A DNA stretch of 64,000 nt from Blastopirellula marina (GCF_002967765.1 NZ_PUHY01000005.1:812210-876209); one strand, 5' to 3'; shown: positions 32,119 through 42,212, numbered from the stretch's first letter. Program-made: numbers and translations. Notes: generated by a model from the letters alone, not told the origin.

Positions 32119-35100
32119 CTACGAGGAGCTGTTCGCAGAGTAATTGATCGGGCTCAAGTCGACCATTAGCGACTTGATAATCTGCTTCATCTCTTCCGGT
32201 TCAAAATCGCGAGCCAAAAGATGTTCGACCAGCTCTGCCTGGCGAGGCTGTCCTAAGGCCAAGCGATAGATGGCAAGCGTCTTCAAAATCTTGCGCAATT
32301 TGGCTTGGTCACTGCTGTAGGGATAGAACGGGATAACGCGTTCGATCTTGATGTCATCCGTTTCCACATGCCAATAAGGGACCAGCTCACACTTGCCTTG
32401 GGCCTGGCGTTCCTGCTCGCTGGCGAGTTCAAACAGATGCGACCACACATCTCCCGACAGCTTTGTTAAACGCTGCCGATACTTCTTAGCCAGGAACTGA
32501 CGGATCACGAGGCCCTTATACCGATTGATTCGCCCTTCTCGCTGTTCGAGGTCAATCGGATTGCCAGGCAGGTTCCAATGGACGATGCGACGACAATAGC
32601 TGTGAAAATCTAGTCCCTCTTGTCCGATCGAAGTAGTCGCGAGGACGAACGGTCGAAACGGAGAATTAAAGACTTCTCGGAGACCGGTGGCACGTTGGCC
32701 CCCCTGCTCCGTCTCGATCCGCTGGCTACCAAATTCCACGGCGTAGTGGCAACGCAAGCGACGCGGCTTTCCGGCCAAGAAGGAATCGAGATCGTCGACG
32801 TTGATCGAAGCGGTATTCAAGGTGACCGAACTGGCCAGCCGCGAAACGGCTTCGTCAAAGTCGATATTTTGCTCTCGAAGCAAGTGAAAGTACTCGTCCA
32901 ACACCGCCTGCAGGCAGCCATTGGCGCAATAGTTGGCTACCTTTCTCCAATAGCTGTCGTGCAGCGTTCGGAGCCTGACAGCGGCAATCGATTCCGGTTT
33001 ATTGAACAGATTGACAAACTGATCGGCGACATCGAACGCTCCGACCATGAGACGTTCGCCTTTCTGATCGGGAAAGAGACGGCCTAGACTGCGAAGCGCC
33101 AAGACCGCTGGCGAACCGAGCGCCAATTCCGCCAAGACTTCCGCTAAATCAGCAGGTGGGCGTCCCAGACCGGCCGAAGCAGGATCGTGGAAGCAGTCAC
33201 GCAAATGGGCAAAATGACTTTCTTTGCCACGGGACTCATCCGAGGCGTCCTGGAAATAAGACTTTCGCTCCCAGGGGTACTTCTTCGGAGACTCACTTTC
33301 AAACCATGTATCTACCGGATCGTCGACCGCCATCTCCAGACGATCCAGGAGAAGCGGAGCTGCCCAGTACCATCGTTCTCCATCACCTCCCTTGGTCGTG
33401 TATTGATCGAGATCTGCTCGGTCGATTGCAGCTCGAATGCGTTCCGTCGTTCGCTTCTTGAGTTCCGCCAGGGTGAAACCGTCGGAAACGTTCTGAACTG
33501 GATCGACAACCTGAGCCAAGAAGGGACTGGGATAGAGGAGACAGAAATTACTCATGTTCCGCTGCTGGGCGTCCACTCCCTTGCCCGTCGTGGCGAAACG
33601 CATTTGAGGACTGGGGTGTCGTGGCTGCTGAAAATACGTTCGGGACTGCTTCTCCATCGATTCTCGCGTCGCTTCATTCCCCACCGTTCGCCGTTCTACT
33701 TCGTACGAGAGAAGCGTACTAATGACGCGAGGAACCATGACCCAGGCCGAAAATAGCAGGGTCTTCGAGAAGGTCTCCATGCCTTGGAAAGAGCCTTCCA
33801 AGAGATAGTAGGGTAGACTGGGCGATACCCATAAAAGCTCTGCACCGCGCTCACCGATCGCCTTTTCGATCAGGAGCTGGAGGCGGGCATGTGAGGGACC
33901 CGCATTATCTTGGCCATTCTCGAGGTTCAGGGAATAACGGTCTACCGATTCGAGATTCAGCCAGGCTCCCCTGGTCGCCTCAAGGCAAGAGGCGATCTCT
34001 GGATCGTGTTTGTGCAGCGATAGTGACTCTTTGATCTTATAGCGATCCAAATAAGAGAAAGGATAGAGTGCGGATTTACAGTACTCCGTGGGCTTGCCGG
34101 CATTTAGCTGCAGGCGGTTCATGCTCTGCACAATTTGGTCGGTCTGGCGAAAATTCTCGATGTCCCCCAAGCTGAGTTTGACCGGATCTCTCCATTGATC
34201 TTCGACCATCACCGCTGGATCATCAGCGACACTGTTTCTCTCCGTCCGGCACATCACCGAACGCAGGATCTCCTCAACCCGACTGCGGTGCTCTGGGTTT
34301 AGGTCGATCTCTCCCTTTTGTAGCGTCAGGAGCTGCTTATAAAGCCCCTGGCGATGTTGGTCATAGGAATTGAGACAATCCGATCGATCTCGTAAGAGAA
34401 ACTCGAGGACTTTACGAAAGTCTTGGTAGTGATCCTCACCGCGATCGAGGTCATCATGATTCGTAAAAGCTTTAAAGGGAGTTGCTGAAAGGAGCAGGAC
34501 GCGAGAATCACGCTTAGCAAACATGACATCGCGAGCAATGGTAGCCTCCTCTTCCTGGTTGTTGATATCAACGATGTTCCGAAACCGCTGAAATTCATCC
34601 AAGATGTACAGGTCGGCATTCACGTAGCGGAGGCAGCAGTGAATCAAGAGCCTGCGCAGTTGATGGACGAGTCTCAGGCAACCGCGATGCATTTGCTTCT
34701 CCCGTCGTGATCCTCGGCGCGAATGGAGCTGCTTGGCGAATTCGAGGACCGCTTGATGGAGCGAACAGACCCGACTGGAGCCGAGTTTCGAGTAAATCAT
34801 CGTTTCCGACTTGGGAATCTTCTCCTTCTTAATGACTTTTAGGAAACGGTTGGTGAGATCGTCTCGGTACGTGGCCTTTCGTTTGCGTTCCAGGTAGTTT
34901 TGGTAGTCGCGCATCTTCTCCACGCTACCCCGCAAGAGCCATTGCAGGCCCCGTCGGTGCTTGTTCATGTCGGGATCGTGGCAGAGCAGCGCATAAATAA
35001 TGGCCCGTTCCTTCTTGAGGCCGGCGGAGCGCTGAACTTCAAAGGAAGTTGAGGGGGTTAGGGAATTGAGCTCGAGCAAGTGCTGGCGAACGACGCCTTC

Positions 35101-35466
35101 CCCTTCCGGCTCTGGTTCCACTTCCGCTAAGAAGGCGAGCCGGGATACGGGCTTTTTCATCGCCAAGGTGGATGGAAAGAGATTGAGTTTACGGAGGTTC
35201 TCTCGGGCAATAACCTGATTTGAGCAGATATACGTCACGCGTAGGGGCGATCGTTTCTTCTGCTGGAGACGATCAAGAATCCTGCGGGCAACGATTCCTT
35301 TGGCGACGATCGTCTTTCCGAGCCCCACTTCGTCCGCTACGAGCATGCAGCGTTGTCCATTGCCATAGATCTGTTGATAGACGGTATCGACCGTTGCCTT
35401 CTGGAAATCTTTGAGACCCAGAAGTGCTTCGTCGACGTAGTGTTCCAGCCGTGGCCGCTTAGTCAT
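32119..35466 (-). CDS. SNF2/RapA-like helicase of a PLD-DUF6361 module
   Basis: A 1115-residue superfamily II ATPase. The N-lobe has MLVADEVGLGKTIVAKG (Walker A near residue 52), as in SNF2 and RapA motors, and ILDEFQRFRNI (DEFQ box, about 290). The helicase halves are separated by a long insert. The C-lobe has TSIGQEGLDFHSYC and LEQREGRINRYKG (motif VI, about 977). The ATG at 35466 overlaps the end of the PLD gene by 8 bases, so the two are coupled. The longer frame to 35526 is antisense-like and rejected. It probably translocates on dsDNA or remodels protein-DNA complexes for the PLD nuclease. Confidence 0.85.
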   Translation of the reverse strand: MTKRPRLEHYVDEALLGLKDFQKATVDTVYQQIYGNGQRCMLVADEVGLGKTIVAKGIVARRILDRLQQKKRSPLRVTYICSNQVIARENLRKLNLFPSTLAMKKPVSRLAFLAEVEPEPEGEGVVRQHLLELNSLTPSTSFEVQRSAGLKKERAIIYALLCHDPDMNKHRRGLQWLLRGSVEKMRDYQNYLERKRKATYRDDLTNRFLKVIKKEKIPKSETMIYSKLGSSRVCSLHQAVLEFAKQLHSRRGSRREKQMHRGCLRLVHQLRRLLIHCCLRYVNADLYILDEFQRFRNIVDINNQEEEATIARDVMFAKRDSRVLLLSATPFKAFTNHDDLDRGEDHYQDFRKVLEFLLRDRSDCLNSYDQHRQGLYKQLLTLQKGEIDLNPEHRSRVEEILRSVMCRTERNSVADDPAVMVEDQWRDPVKLSLGDIENFRQTDQIVQSMNRLQLNAGKPTEYCKSALYPFSYLDRYKIKESLSLHKHDPEIASCLEATRGAWLNLESVDRYSLNLENGQDNAGPSHARLQLLIEKAIGERGAELLWVSPSLPYYLLEGSFQGMETFSKTLLFSAWVMVPRVISTLLSYEVERRTVGNEATRESMEKQSRTYFQQPRHPSPQMRFATTGKGVDAQQRNMSNFCLLYPSPFLAQVVDPVQNVSDGFTLAELKKRTTERIRAAIDRADLDQYTTKGGDGERWYWAAPLLLDRLEMAVDDPVDTWFESESPKKYPWERKSYFQDASDESRGKESHFAHLRDCFHDPASAGLGRPPADLAEVLAELALGSPAVLALRSLGRLFPDQKGERLMVGAFDVADQFVNLFNKPESIAAVRLRTLHDSYWRKVANYCANGCLQAVLDEYFHLLREQNIDFDEAVSRLASSVTLNTASINVDDLDSFLAGKPRRLRCHYAVEFGSQRIETEQGGQRATGLREVFNSPFRPFVLATTSIGQEGLDFHSYCRRIVHWNLPGNPIDLEQREGRINRYKGLVIRQFLAKKYRQRLTKLSGDVWSHLFELASEQERQAQGKCELVPYWHVETDDIKIERVIPFYPYSSDQAKLRKILKTLAIYRLALGQPRQAELVEHLLARDFEPEEMKQIIKSLMVDLSPINYSANSSS

Positions 35467-37276
35467 TGCCGTCCTCCTCTGCGGGGACAGCCGCCTTAAA
35501 CACCTCCCACATCGACAGGAAATCACCCGGAATCACGCAGTCTTCGTTCTCCTCATAAAGTCGGGTAATAATGCGATCGACTTCCAGGAGTCGCTTGGGA
35601 TTGCGGGAGGCAGTGATCAGGAGCTGCTCAAAGATAGGCATGTCAAACTGCCATTCGCCTCCATTGCCGGTATCCGTCTTACCTTCTGAGCCCAAATCCA
35701 GCTCAAGATCGTCTTTGGAAAGATCGTCCGCCAGCAAGAATCTTAGATAGGCGAAGAACTTGTCCCGGCTATTGATGATACTCTTGAAAATGTTATCAAG
35801 TCTCGAATCTGGTAGGCCGGCAACCTTAATACGCGTGAGGAAGGCCCGAAGCACCAAGTCGCCTTCCGAGATGGTGAATTGAAAGAATTGGCTCAGGCTC
35901 GTTTCACTAATATTCGGAAATAGCAGCGTATTGAATTCGCCAAGTTGCAGCGGCTGATCCGCAAGTCCGCGTACAAATGGTCGGACCGATACGCCCATCG
36001 CCTCATCGACATGGATTTCTCGCAAGTCAATCTTTAGCTGTAAGTCGTAGTTGGTTTGATTCTCCGCCAACGAAACGTGAGCGGCAGCCTCGGCAGCGAG
36101 CAGTTTGAATTCTAGGGTGCGAATCGCTTGCTTTTGTGATTCATCTTCCTCGGTGGTCTGTCCCCCCTGCTCTGGCTGAAACGGAATAAATAACTCGCCG
36201 ATGTCTGGATTCTCCAAAAGCTGTTTGCGTATCCGTTCTCTTCGCGTCGCAGGGGCAGTGCCGAGCAGCTCGATCAGGAACTCGGTGTTCCGCGTGAACG
36301 CGGCTTGGGTCGCATTGCTCGATCCCAAAAACCAAGTCGTATGATCCGCTTCATCGAACAGAAAGACTTTGGCGTGGAGATTCTGTTCTACCGGTTCGGT
36401 CGCTCCTTCTTCCGAGGAGTTGAGCCGTTCCCCATCGACCACCATATCCGTGAGCCAGTAACTCGAGAACTGCTGGAGAAGCTTAGGCGGTAGGCGTTCT
36501 AGCTCAATTCGTCGACTCAATAGTTCGGCAGTGGAAGTGACGTTCTGGCGGATTGTCTCTAAGGCTTTGGGATGTAAGAAGGGGGACAAGCAGAGTAGAT
36601 CGGTCGCACGCTTGCGGGCCACCGGATTGGCAGTGTAGCCGGGAATCCCAATGGGATGTAAAGCGAACTGGTCAAAGCCTTCGGGGAGCTCGAAGGCGAC
36701 GCGCTGTAGTTCCGCCAGAAAGGATTCCCCGTTGGGAAATGGATGAACGCCATGGAGCCAGCGATGGAAGTCAACTAGCGGCTGCGTATTGGCGTGACTT
36801 GTGTCCGTGAGGGGCCCATCAAGACAAGCGGCGACGTCCCAGCTCCGATCAAACGTGAGGTTCCGGCTCAGAACGAGGAGTCGAAAAACGATATGATTTA
36901 CGTCTTCTGTGTGTTGGTAACGCAAGACCCAGGTCTTGGGATGAAAGGAAGTGAACTCATTCTGGGGGAGAATAGGGATGAGCGAATTTTCGAGATAGGC
37001 GTAGATATCCTTCGCGACCTGAGGAACGTGTAGTTGCCCTTTCTGATGATAGACCTTTAGTCGTTTCGCCGTTTCGTGAATCGCATGAATAATCTGGACA
37101 TCTTTGCCTAGTAGCTCTCCTTCCAAGGTTTGAGCGTAATAGAGGGCAACCGGAATAGAAAGCAGCGTGTCCAGGTCAACGCTGTAGGTCGTTGCTACTG
37201 CCTGCGAGAGCTGGAATCCCTCTGGGGGAACGAGCAGTCTGCCATAATCTAACCGATTCTGCTTAACGTCCAGCAT
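35459..37276 (-). CDS. Phospholipase D-family nuclease
   Basis: A 605-residue protein with two HXK half-sites: FHPKTWVLRYQ (about 112) followed by LVLSRNLT, and LHAKVFLFDEA (about 303) followed by WFLGSSNATQAAF. Two half-sites in one chain allow a complete PLD active site without dimerisation. PLD nucleases of this size pair with helicases in systems such as DISARM (DrmC). It overlaps the DUF6361 gene upstream (stop 37263) and the helicase downstream (8 bases), so all three are one unit. The C-terminal 200 residues are not recognised. Confidence 0.85.
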   Translation of the reverse strand: MLDVKQNRLDYGRLLVPPEGFQLSQAVATTYSVDLDTLLSIPVALYYAQTLEGELLGKDVQIIHAIHETAKRLKVYHQKGQLHVPQVAKDIYAYLENSLIPILPQNEFTSFHPKTWVLRYQHTEDVNHIVFRLLVLSRNLTFDRSWDVAACLDGPLTDTSHANTQPLVDFHRWLHGVHPFPNGESFLAELQRVAFELPEGFDQFALHPIGIPGYTANPVARKRATDLLCLSPFLHPKALETIRQNVTSTAELLSRRIELERLPPKLLQQFSSYWLTDMVVDGERLNSSEEGATEPVEQNLHAKVFLFDEADHTTWFLGSSNATQAAFTRNTEFLIELLGTAPATRRERIRKQLLENPDIGELFIPFQPEQGGQTTEEDESQKQAIRTLEFKLLAAEAAAHVSLAENQTNYDLQLKIDLREIHVDEAMGVSVRPFVRGLADQPLQLGEFNTLLFPNISETSLSQFFQFTISEGDLVLRAFLTRIKVAGLPDSRLDNIFKSIINSRDKFFAYLRFLLADDLSKDDLELDLGSEGKTDTGNGGEWQFDMPIFEQLLITASRNPKRLLEVDRIITRLYEENEDCVIPGDFLSMWEVFKAAVPAEEDGND

Positions 37277-38540
37277 CTGGATCCGCCTCTCCCGATTCGC
37301 CCCGTCGAATATCGCGGACCAAGTCTCTCACTTGGGAAAAGCGAAAGTCGAGCCCTTTCAGGCCGACCCATTCACCAATGTCAACATCCTTCGCGTAAGG
37401 ACGAAGCCGAGCTCTGGGACCCTTGATCGCTCGTTCTTGAAAACCTACGAGCTCATCACATGCCGCCGTGTTGGGTATGGCGGATCGAGCCTGTTGAATC
37501 CAACCGTTGACGAAGTTGCGAGTGTCAGCCTTGGGTTTACTACCATGCTGCTCGACCACTTCCCAAAGAAAGTCAGTATTCCACTGCGCCCATTCGAATT
37601 GCTGCATCTCATCGACCCAGGCTTCCCAGTCCTGTTGGCGTGTCGCGAGCAAGCTTGGTTGCCCAAATCGCTTTTGAAGCAGCCAGTTATAACGAATATG
37701 GGCTCCGCGGAGGATCTTCCAAAAGTCCCGAGCATGGGAAATCGTTCTTTTGAGGTCAATCGAACCAAGGTCCTTGACGAAGGGAAGTTCGGCGAGGTCC
37801 ATAAAACGGGCATTGGGCTCGAGTTGGACCACTTGATCAGTCGCCTCGTCGTCCAGCAAGATCTGACCGAGAAAGCTGGTCGGAACGTTAGAAGTGATTT
37901 GTTGCTTTAAGAATTCTGCTTCGGTTGCGGTTAGCGTGATCGCCAGATCGTCCCAATAGTTGGCCGAGATCTGAGGGGCGCGTACCGTAGGTAAGGTTTG
38001 GGGATCGGCATCCACGTCATCCCCTTTGAGGTGACTTGTGTCTTGGAGGAGGTCTTGAAGCGATTGCGGTTTGCTCAGCTTTCGACTGAATTCAGGGAGT
38101 GAGAGGCGAGTACGCACGAAACCAAACACACGGAGGCCGTTCCAATAGGCCGAGGAAGGCGGGCGGAGGACGTCGCGATCCGTGCTTTCGCCAAAGCTGA
38201 CGCCGAAGATGCCTAAGCTTTCCGCAGAACTGCCGTATCGCTGAACGAGTTGGATACGACAGGCCTTCTCGCGCTCACGAAAATGAGCCTCGAGTGATAG
38301 CTTGTCTTTCTCACGCCGGGGCAAATCCAGGTATTCTCGAATCAGGAGAGCCGTGAGCGTAAAGTACTTGGCACGAGTTTGGATCGTCGAAATTCCGGGA
38401 AACATTCGATCCGCTAAGGAGTCACGGATGACCCCAATGCCAAGTTCGTCGATCACCCCTTTCTTGCGGAGTAGGTCGATGACCGTGCGAACCTTGTCTC
38501 GATGTTCTGAGGAAAAGTCAATCCAGCCGATCGCTGCCAT
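37263..38540 (-). CDS. DUF6361-family protein
   Basis: A 425-residue protein that opens with IGWIDFSSEHRDKV and continues with helical sequence (TRAKYFTLTALLIREYLDL), the start I associate with DUF6361. No catalytic motif is visible. The gene begins the leftward set, with its 3' end overlapping the PLD gene by 14 bases. In similar loci this family accompanies PLD nucleases and large helicases. It could be the sensor or DNA-binding part. No biochemical role is known to me. Confidence 0.75.
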   Translation of the reverse strand: MAAIGWIDFSSEHRDKVRTVIDLLRKKGVIDELGIGVIRDSLADRMFPGISTIQTRAKYFTLTALLIREYLDLPRREKDKLSLEAHFREREKACRIQLVQRYGSSAESLGIFGVSFGESTDRDVLRPPSSAYWNGLRVFGFVRTRLSLPEFSRKLSKPQSLQDLLQDTSHLKGDDVDADPQTLPTVRAPQISANYWDDLAITLTATEAEFLKQQITSNVPTSFLGQILLDDEATDQVVQLEPNARFMDLAELPFVKDLGSIDLKRTISHARDFWKILRGAHIRYNWLLQKRFGQPSLLATRQQDWEAWVDEMQQFEWAQWNTDFLWEVVEQHGSKPKADTRNFVNGWIQQARSAIPNTAACDELVGFQERAIKGPRARLRPYAKDVDIGEWVGLKGLDFRFSQVRDLVRDIRRGESGEADPDAGR

Positions 38541-38699
38541 CTCATCTCATTTGTAAAAGCGGCGGCTTCCAGCCGACATATTGGTAGCATTTTAATCTAC
38601 GACTTTCATCCATGGATTTCCAGCTCTTGGGAACTGGAGAAGAAAATCCGAAATAGGCAGTCTCAAGTGGCTCTCAATGAAGATGTTGGGTGAGATATG

Positions 38700-38982
38700 A
38701 CGAAGGGGTGGAGTCTCAATCGATGGGCCGCTTTCTGCAGCGTCGTGTAATGGGGATATAGTCTAGCTCGATGGCTTCGGTCAGCGACGGACAGTCGAGA
38801 AGCTGCTCGACGATGCTACGATAATCGAGCCGCTGATAATTCTTCAGCGCCAGGCGGGCAAACAATTGATGCTGCGTGAACTTCTTCGGGCTATTTACAT
38901 GTTGATACGCTGGCAACGCTCGCTTGGCAACGGCCCAGGCCATGACCAAAACATCTAACGGAGATTTACTCGTAACGCTCAT
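38700..38982 (-). pseudogene. Truncated, frameshifted IS transposase
   Basis: The frame from 38982 encodes a transposase N-terminus of the DDE type (SPKKFTQHQLFARLALK, then LDYRSIVEQLLDCPSL). At about 38743 the family's PHYTTLQKAAHRL continues in another frame (+1), so a frameshift has occurred. Sequence is lost by about 38700, before any catalytic residue. No inverted repeats are visible. It sits exactly between the defence genes and the biosynthetic cluster. Confidence 0.7.
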
Positions 38983-39335
38983 TAAGAGCTGCTACGTTAG
39001 AAACTCCACTTGCGGGTTACACTTTTTATGGTGTTTTCTACAGAGCCGATGGAACCTGTACTTCCAGGTTTGCCTAGATGGCTCTAGAGCTAAAATAGAA
39101 CTGCTCTAGCGGTCGCTTTTCCAGATTCAGAATTGTCCCGAAGCGGCTTCTGTCAGGTTCGCCTTGTCAAGCCAAACATCAGCCCATGCCGAGTGCTCAT
39201 ATTCTTGAAATCTATGGAATGCTTGACCTGATCGGCCGTACTCCATTTCGCCTACGGTAATGTGCCTGCTCAGCGATACCGATCTCCTTGCCCCCGGGCC
39301 TTCGTCTTGATCTCGATGAACACTCTTGCCATTAC
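38983..39335. other. Intergenic, downstream end of the assembly-line operon
   Basis: 353 bases after the aminotransferase-reductase gene. A terminator for the leftward operon is expected here, but I do not see a strong hairpin with a T run. Confidence 0.4.
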
Positions 39336-42212
39336 TTAAGTTTTCGGATGATGGAGCCGAAAGCCATGCTTGATGGCAGATCTTTCAATAACCTCAAGCT
39401 GAAATGGCGACAGTTGACCGCACCAATCGCCTCGATGCCCCAGATCATCTTTAGCAGACTCCAATGCCAACAAAATCGTCTCTGATGCACACGCAACTAA
39501 TACGCCGCGAACATCCTGTGTTAGAGGCCCAAGTTCCGGATTACCCGGGAGCGCAACTTGGCCACCCCGGACCAACTGAATATCTGGACGAACTTTAACT
39601 ATTTCATCAGCGATGTTATATGGCCGGGACACGTCACATAGAATCGCCCCCTGCTTCGGGGCTGCTATGTCAATAATTGGTTCAGGACTGCTAGTTGCGG
39701 TGATCGTTACATCTGCCATACGTGTTGCGTCGTTGGGATCCCAAGACACACTAATTGGGCCGTCCGATTGAGCCCACGCGGTTGCTAGTTGTACTGCGTC
39801 GATGCACGTTGCTTGCTGCTGAATAACTTTGGCAAGTGTTCCCAACGACTGCGTCCGATTTGTGGCGTCGATGGTCCAGACTGATTGAATACAACTTGTC
39901 GCTACATCAATAAGGCGATGCTGCGCTAGGTCGGAACCTCCGCCACGTCCAACAAGACAGAGTGCTCCGACGAGTTGAGCAAGCTTTTGGGACATGGCCC
40001 GCCCGATCACACCAGCCGCCCCGACAACCGCAATCGTCACATCGGACATTTTTCGACCGCTGCGTTCTACAGCATCGATTACAGCTTCAACCGCCATTGC
40101 AGCAGTCAATGCGTTCCCGCTAGTACAAATCGTACGTCTGCTTTTTGGCAATGCTGTCCCACCATTGGTGACAATCGATGTGAACCCTCCCAGCCCGACA
40201 ACCTTTGCTCCCCGGTGGCTTCCGATCTCAAATGCCCATTCAACCCAGCGTATCGCTTCGTTCGACCGCATCGCAAGCAACTCCTCCGTGTCGAATGGAA
40301 CTACGATGATCTCTCCGTAGGCAACCTGACCGGTTTTCGACTCGACCCTAATCTCACCAATTGGGATAGGTCCACTTGCGGCAACGAGTCGATCACGCAG
40401 ATATCTCAGTTCCTTCGGCGTCAGTTCGCTCAAACTCGGATCGAACAAGGCAAAGTCAGTGATCTTCAAGAAGTGCACGACGAACGCAAATCGGTCTCCA
40501 GGCATCGTATCGAACGAGGGTTCGGAGTCGAGTTGGGCAGTAATTTGCCTAAATGTTTGATCTCTACCTAGAAAGTCTTGGCTTCTAGTCCGTAGTGGCA
40601 TAGTCTCCGTCGCCAAATGTCGGAGTAGCGCGGACGCGTCGTTCGCCTTAATTGTCTGACAAGCTGCTTCGATCGACTCAACGATGCGGTCGCATTCGCC
40701 CTTGGTTGCGATGAGTGGTGGCTCTATACGAATGACTTGTGTTATCGAAGGTGGACTGAGCCGAACTTGACTATTGGCTAACGCGAAGCTGACAATACAT
40801 CCAGTGAGCAAGCCTCGCTGAGCTAAAAGTGCGATCAACCCCGGTCGATGTGTGAGACGCGAGAAGTCGAATTCTACGCCCCAAATATAGCCACAACCTC
40901 TGATCTCCTTAACAAACTCGTGGTGTTTCGCGGCCATCGCCCGAAGCCGATTACCAAGATAGATGCCGTTCATTTGGACCTGATCGGTGAGACGCAGTCC
41001 TCTGTCAGTCAGTATCTCAAGCGTGGCACTAGCGACGCGGCAGGACAGGGCGTTGCCAGCGAAGGTCGATGAGTGTCGCAAATCAAACCCAGGAGACCGC
41101 AAAACATCCGAATATAATACCGCTCCGATGGGTACTAGTCCGCCGCCAAGTGCTTTAGCGCATAAAAGCACGTCCGGATTCAAACCGAGCGATTGAGAGT
41201 AGAAAAGGTGCCCTGTTCTTCCCAGCCCCGTCTGTATCTCATCGACGATGAGTTGAACACCGGCTTGGCTACACAATTTGTGTGCCGTGTTTAGATACCC
41301 GTCGGGAGCGACATGGATACCACCTTCTCCTTGTATTGGTTCAACAAGCAGCGCGGCATAGCGATTAGGATAGGACTCCAGTCGATCCGCGAGGGCTCCG
41401 ATTTCTCCGAAGGGGATAACATCAAAATTGTCCATGCGCGGCCCGAAGCCTTCGCAATAATAGCTGCTTCCAGTTGCGGACATTGCAGCCATCGTGAGTC
41501 CGTGAAATCCGCCACGACAAGATAGCACGCCGACGCGTCCAGTTGCGTAACGACATAATTTGATGGCGACTTCAACCGCTTCGGCCCCACTGTTGGTGAA
41601 GACAACATTATTCAGTCCAACAGGCGTAATCTCAACAAGTTGCTCCGCCAGTTCAGCTGCCGCAACCGGAATCGCCTGAGAAACGAACGCAGGCTCTTGT
41701 CTATCCCGAAATCGCGCAATTTCGTCCCAAATCGCTTGCGGATTGTGCCCAAAGGGAAGTGCTCCAAATTGAGCGATTGCATCAAGATAATCACGTCCTT
41801 CAGAATCAAAAAGTGTGGTGCCTTGGCCTCGAACGTAAGTCTTATCGAGTCCCAACAGATGAAACAGGCCAGCAAGTGTTGGATTGATGTGACGGACGTA
41901 GCCAGCAGTCGCCCCCTCAAGGCAGGCGGAGTCGAACATTTCATTTACCACTCCCCCGATACTATCGAAGAATGGCTGCACGTGCTGCGCTAATGCTCCC
42001 GCGTGGGATTGATCGCGAGCGTTAAGTGCTGACTCCACTGCAAAAGATCGCTCGCGAATCAGTTCCATTAGCTCGAGCTTATGCTCGGTCATTAACTGCT
42101 TCAAATAGGCGTCAATCGCACCACTGGGAGCGTTAAACTCTATTCGTGTTCCAATCACGCGCAGTTTTACGCCGCAAGCATCAAGCCGGTCTAGGAGCTC
42201 ACGTGGAGTCAT
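39336..42212 (-). CDS. TubC docking-class III aminotransferase-AAR-like reductase fusion
   Basis: A 958-residue tailoring/release protein. Residues 1-55 read as a TubC N-terminal docking domain (LLDRLDACGVKLRVIG, then a HKLELMELI helix), expected to receive the upstream NRPS. Residues 95-550 are a class III PLP aminotransferase with DEIQTGLGRTGHLF and the Schiff-base lysine in CAKALGGGLVPIG (Lys353). Residues 570-958 resemble cyanobacterial long-chain acyl-ACP reductase: LGGFTSIV, TICTSGNALTAA, the Rossmann VAVVG-like VVGAAGVIGRAM, and near the end VACASETILLAL, matching the AAR catalytic-Cys segment. ATG 42212 overlaps the NRPS stop as ATGA, so translation is coupled. Confidence 0.85.
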   Translation of the reverse strand: MTPRELLDRLDACGVKLRVIGTRIEFNAPSGAIDAYLKQLMTEHKLELMELIRERSFAVESALNARDQSHAGALAQHVQPFFDSIGGVVNEMFDSACLEGATAGYVRHINPTLAGLFHLLGLDKTYVRGQGTTLFDSEGRDYLDAIAQFGALPFGHNPQAIWDEIARFRDRQEPAFVSQAIPVAAAELAEQLVEITPVGLNNVVFTNSGAEAVEVAIKLCRYATGRVGVLSCRGGFHGLTMAAMSATGSSYYCEGFGPRMDNFDVIPFGEIGALADRLESYPNRYAALLVEPIQGEGGIHVAPDGYLNTAHKLCSQAGVQLIVDEIQTGLGRTGHLFYSQSLGLNPDVLLCAKALGGGLVPIGAVLYSDVLRSPGFDLRHSSTFAGNALSCRVASATLEILTDRGLRLTDQVQMNGIYLGNRLRAMAAKHHEFVKEIRGCGYIWGVEFDFSRLTHRPGLIALLAQRGLLTGCIVSFALANSQVRLSPPSITQVIRIEPPLIATKGECDRIVESIEAACQTIKANDASALLRHLATETMPLRTRSQDFLGRDQTFRQITAQLDSEPSFDTMPGDRFAFVVHFLKITDFALFDPSLSELTPKELRYLRDRLVAASGPIPIGEIRVESKTGQVAYGEIIVVPFDTEELLAMRSNEAIRWVEWAFEIGSHRGAKVVGLGGFTSIVTNGGTALPKSRRTICTSGNALTAAMAVEAVIDAVERSGRKMSDVTIAVVGAAGVIGRAMSQKLAQLVGALCLVGRGGGSDLAQHRLIDVATSCIQSVWTIDATNRTQSLGTLAKVIQQQATCIDAVQLATAWAQSDGPISVSWDPNDATRMADVTITATSSPEPIIDIAAPKQGAILCDVSRPYNIADEIVKVRPDIQLVRGGQVALPGNPELGPLTQDVRGVLVACASETILLALESAKDDLGHRGDWCGQLSPFQLEVIERSAIKHGFRLHHPKT

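Noticed and set aside
32119..38540. DISARM system
   Set aside because: A helicase and PLD nuclease are present, but there is no methyltransferase, DrmA-type DUF1998 pair or DrmB. Only general architecture is shared.
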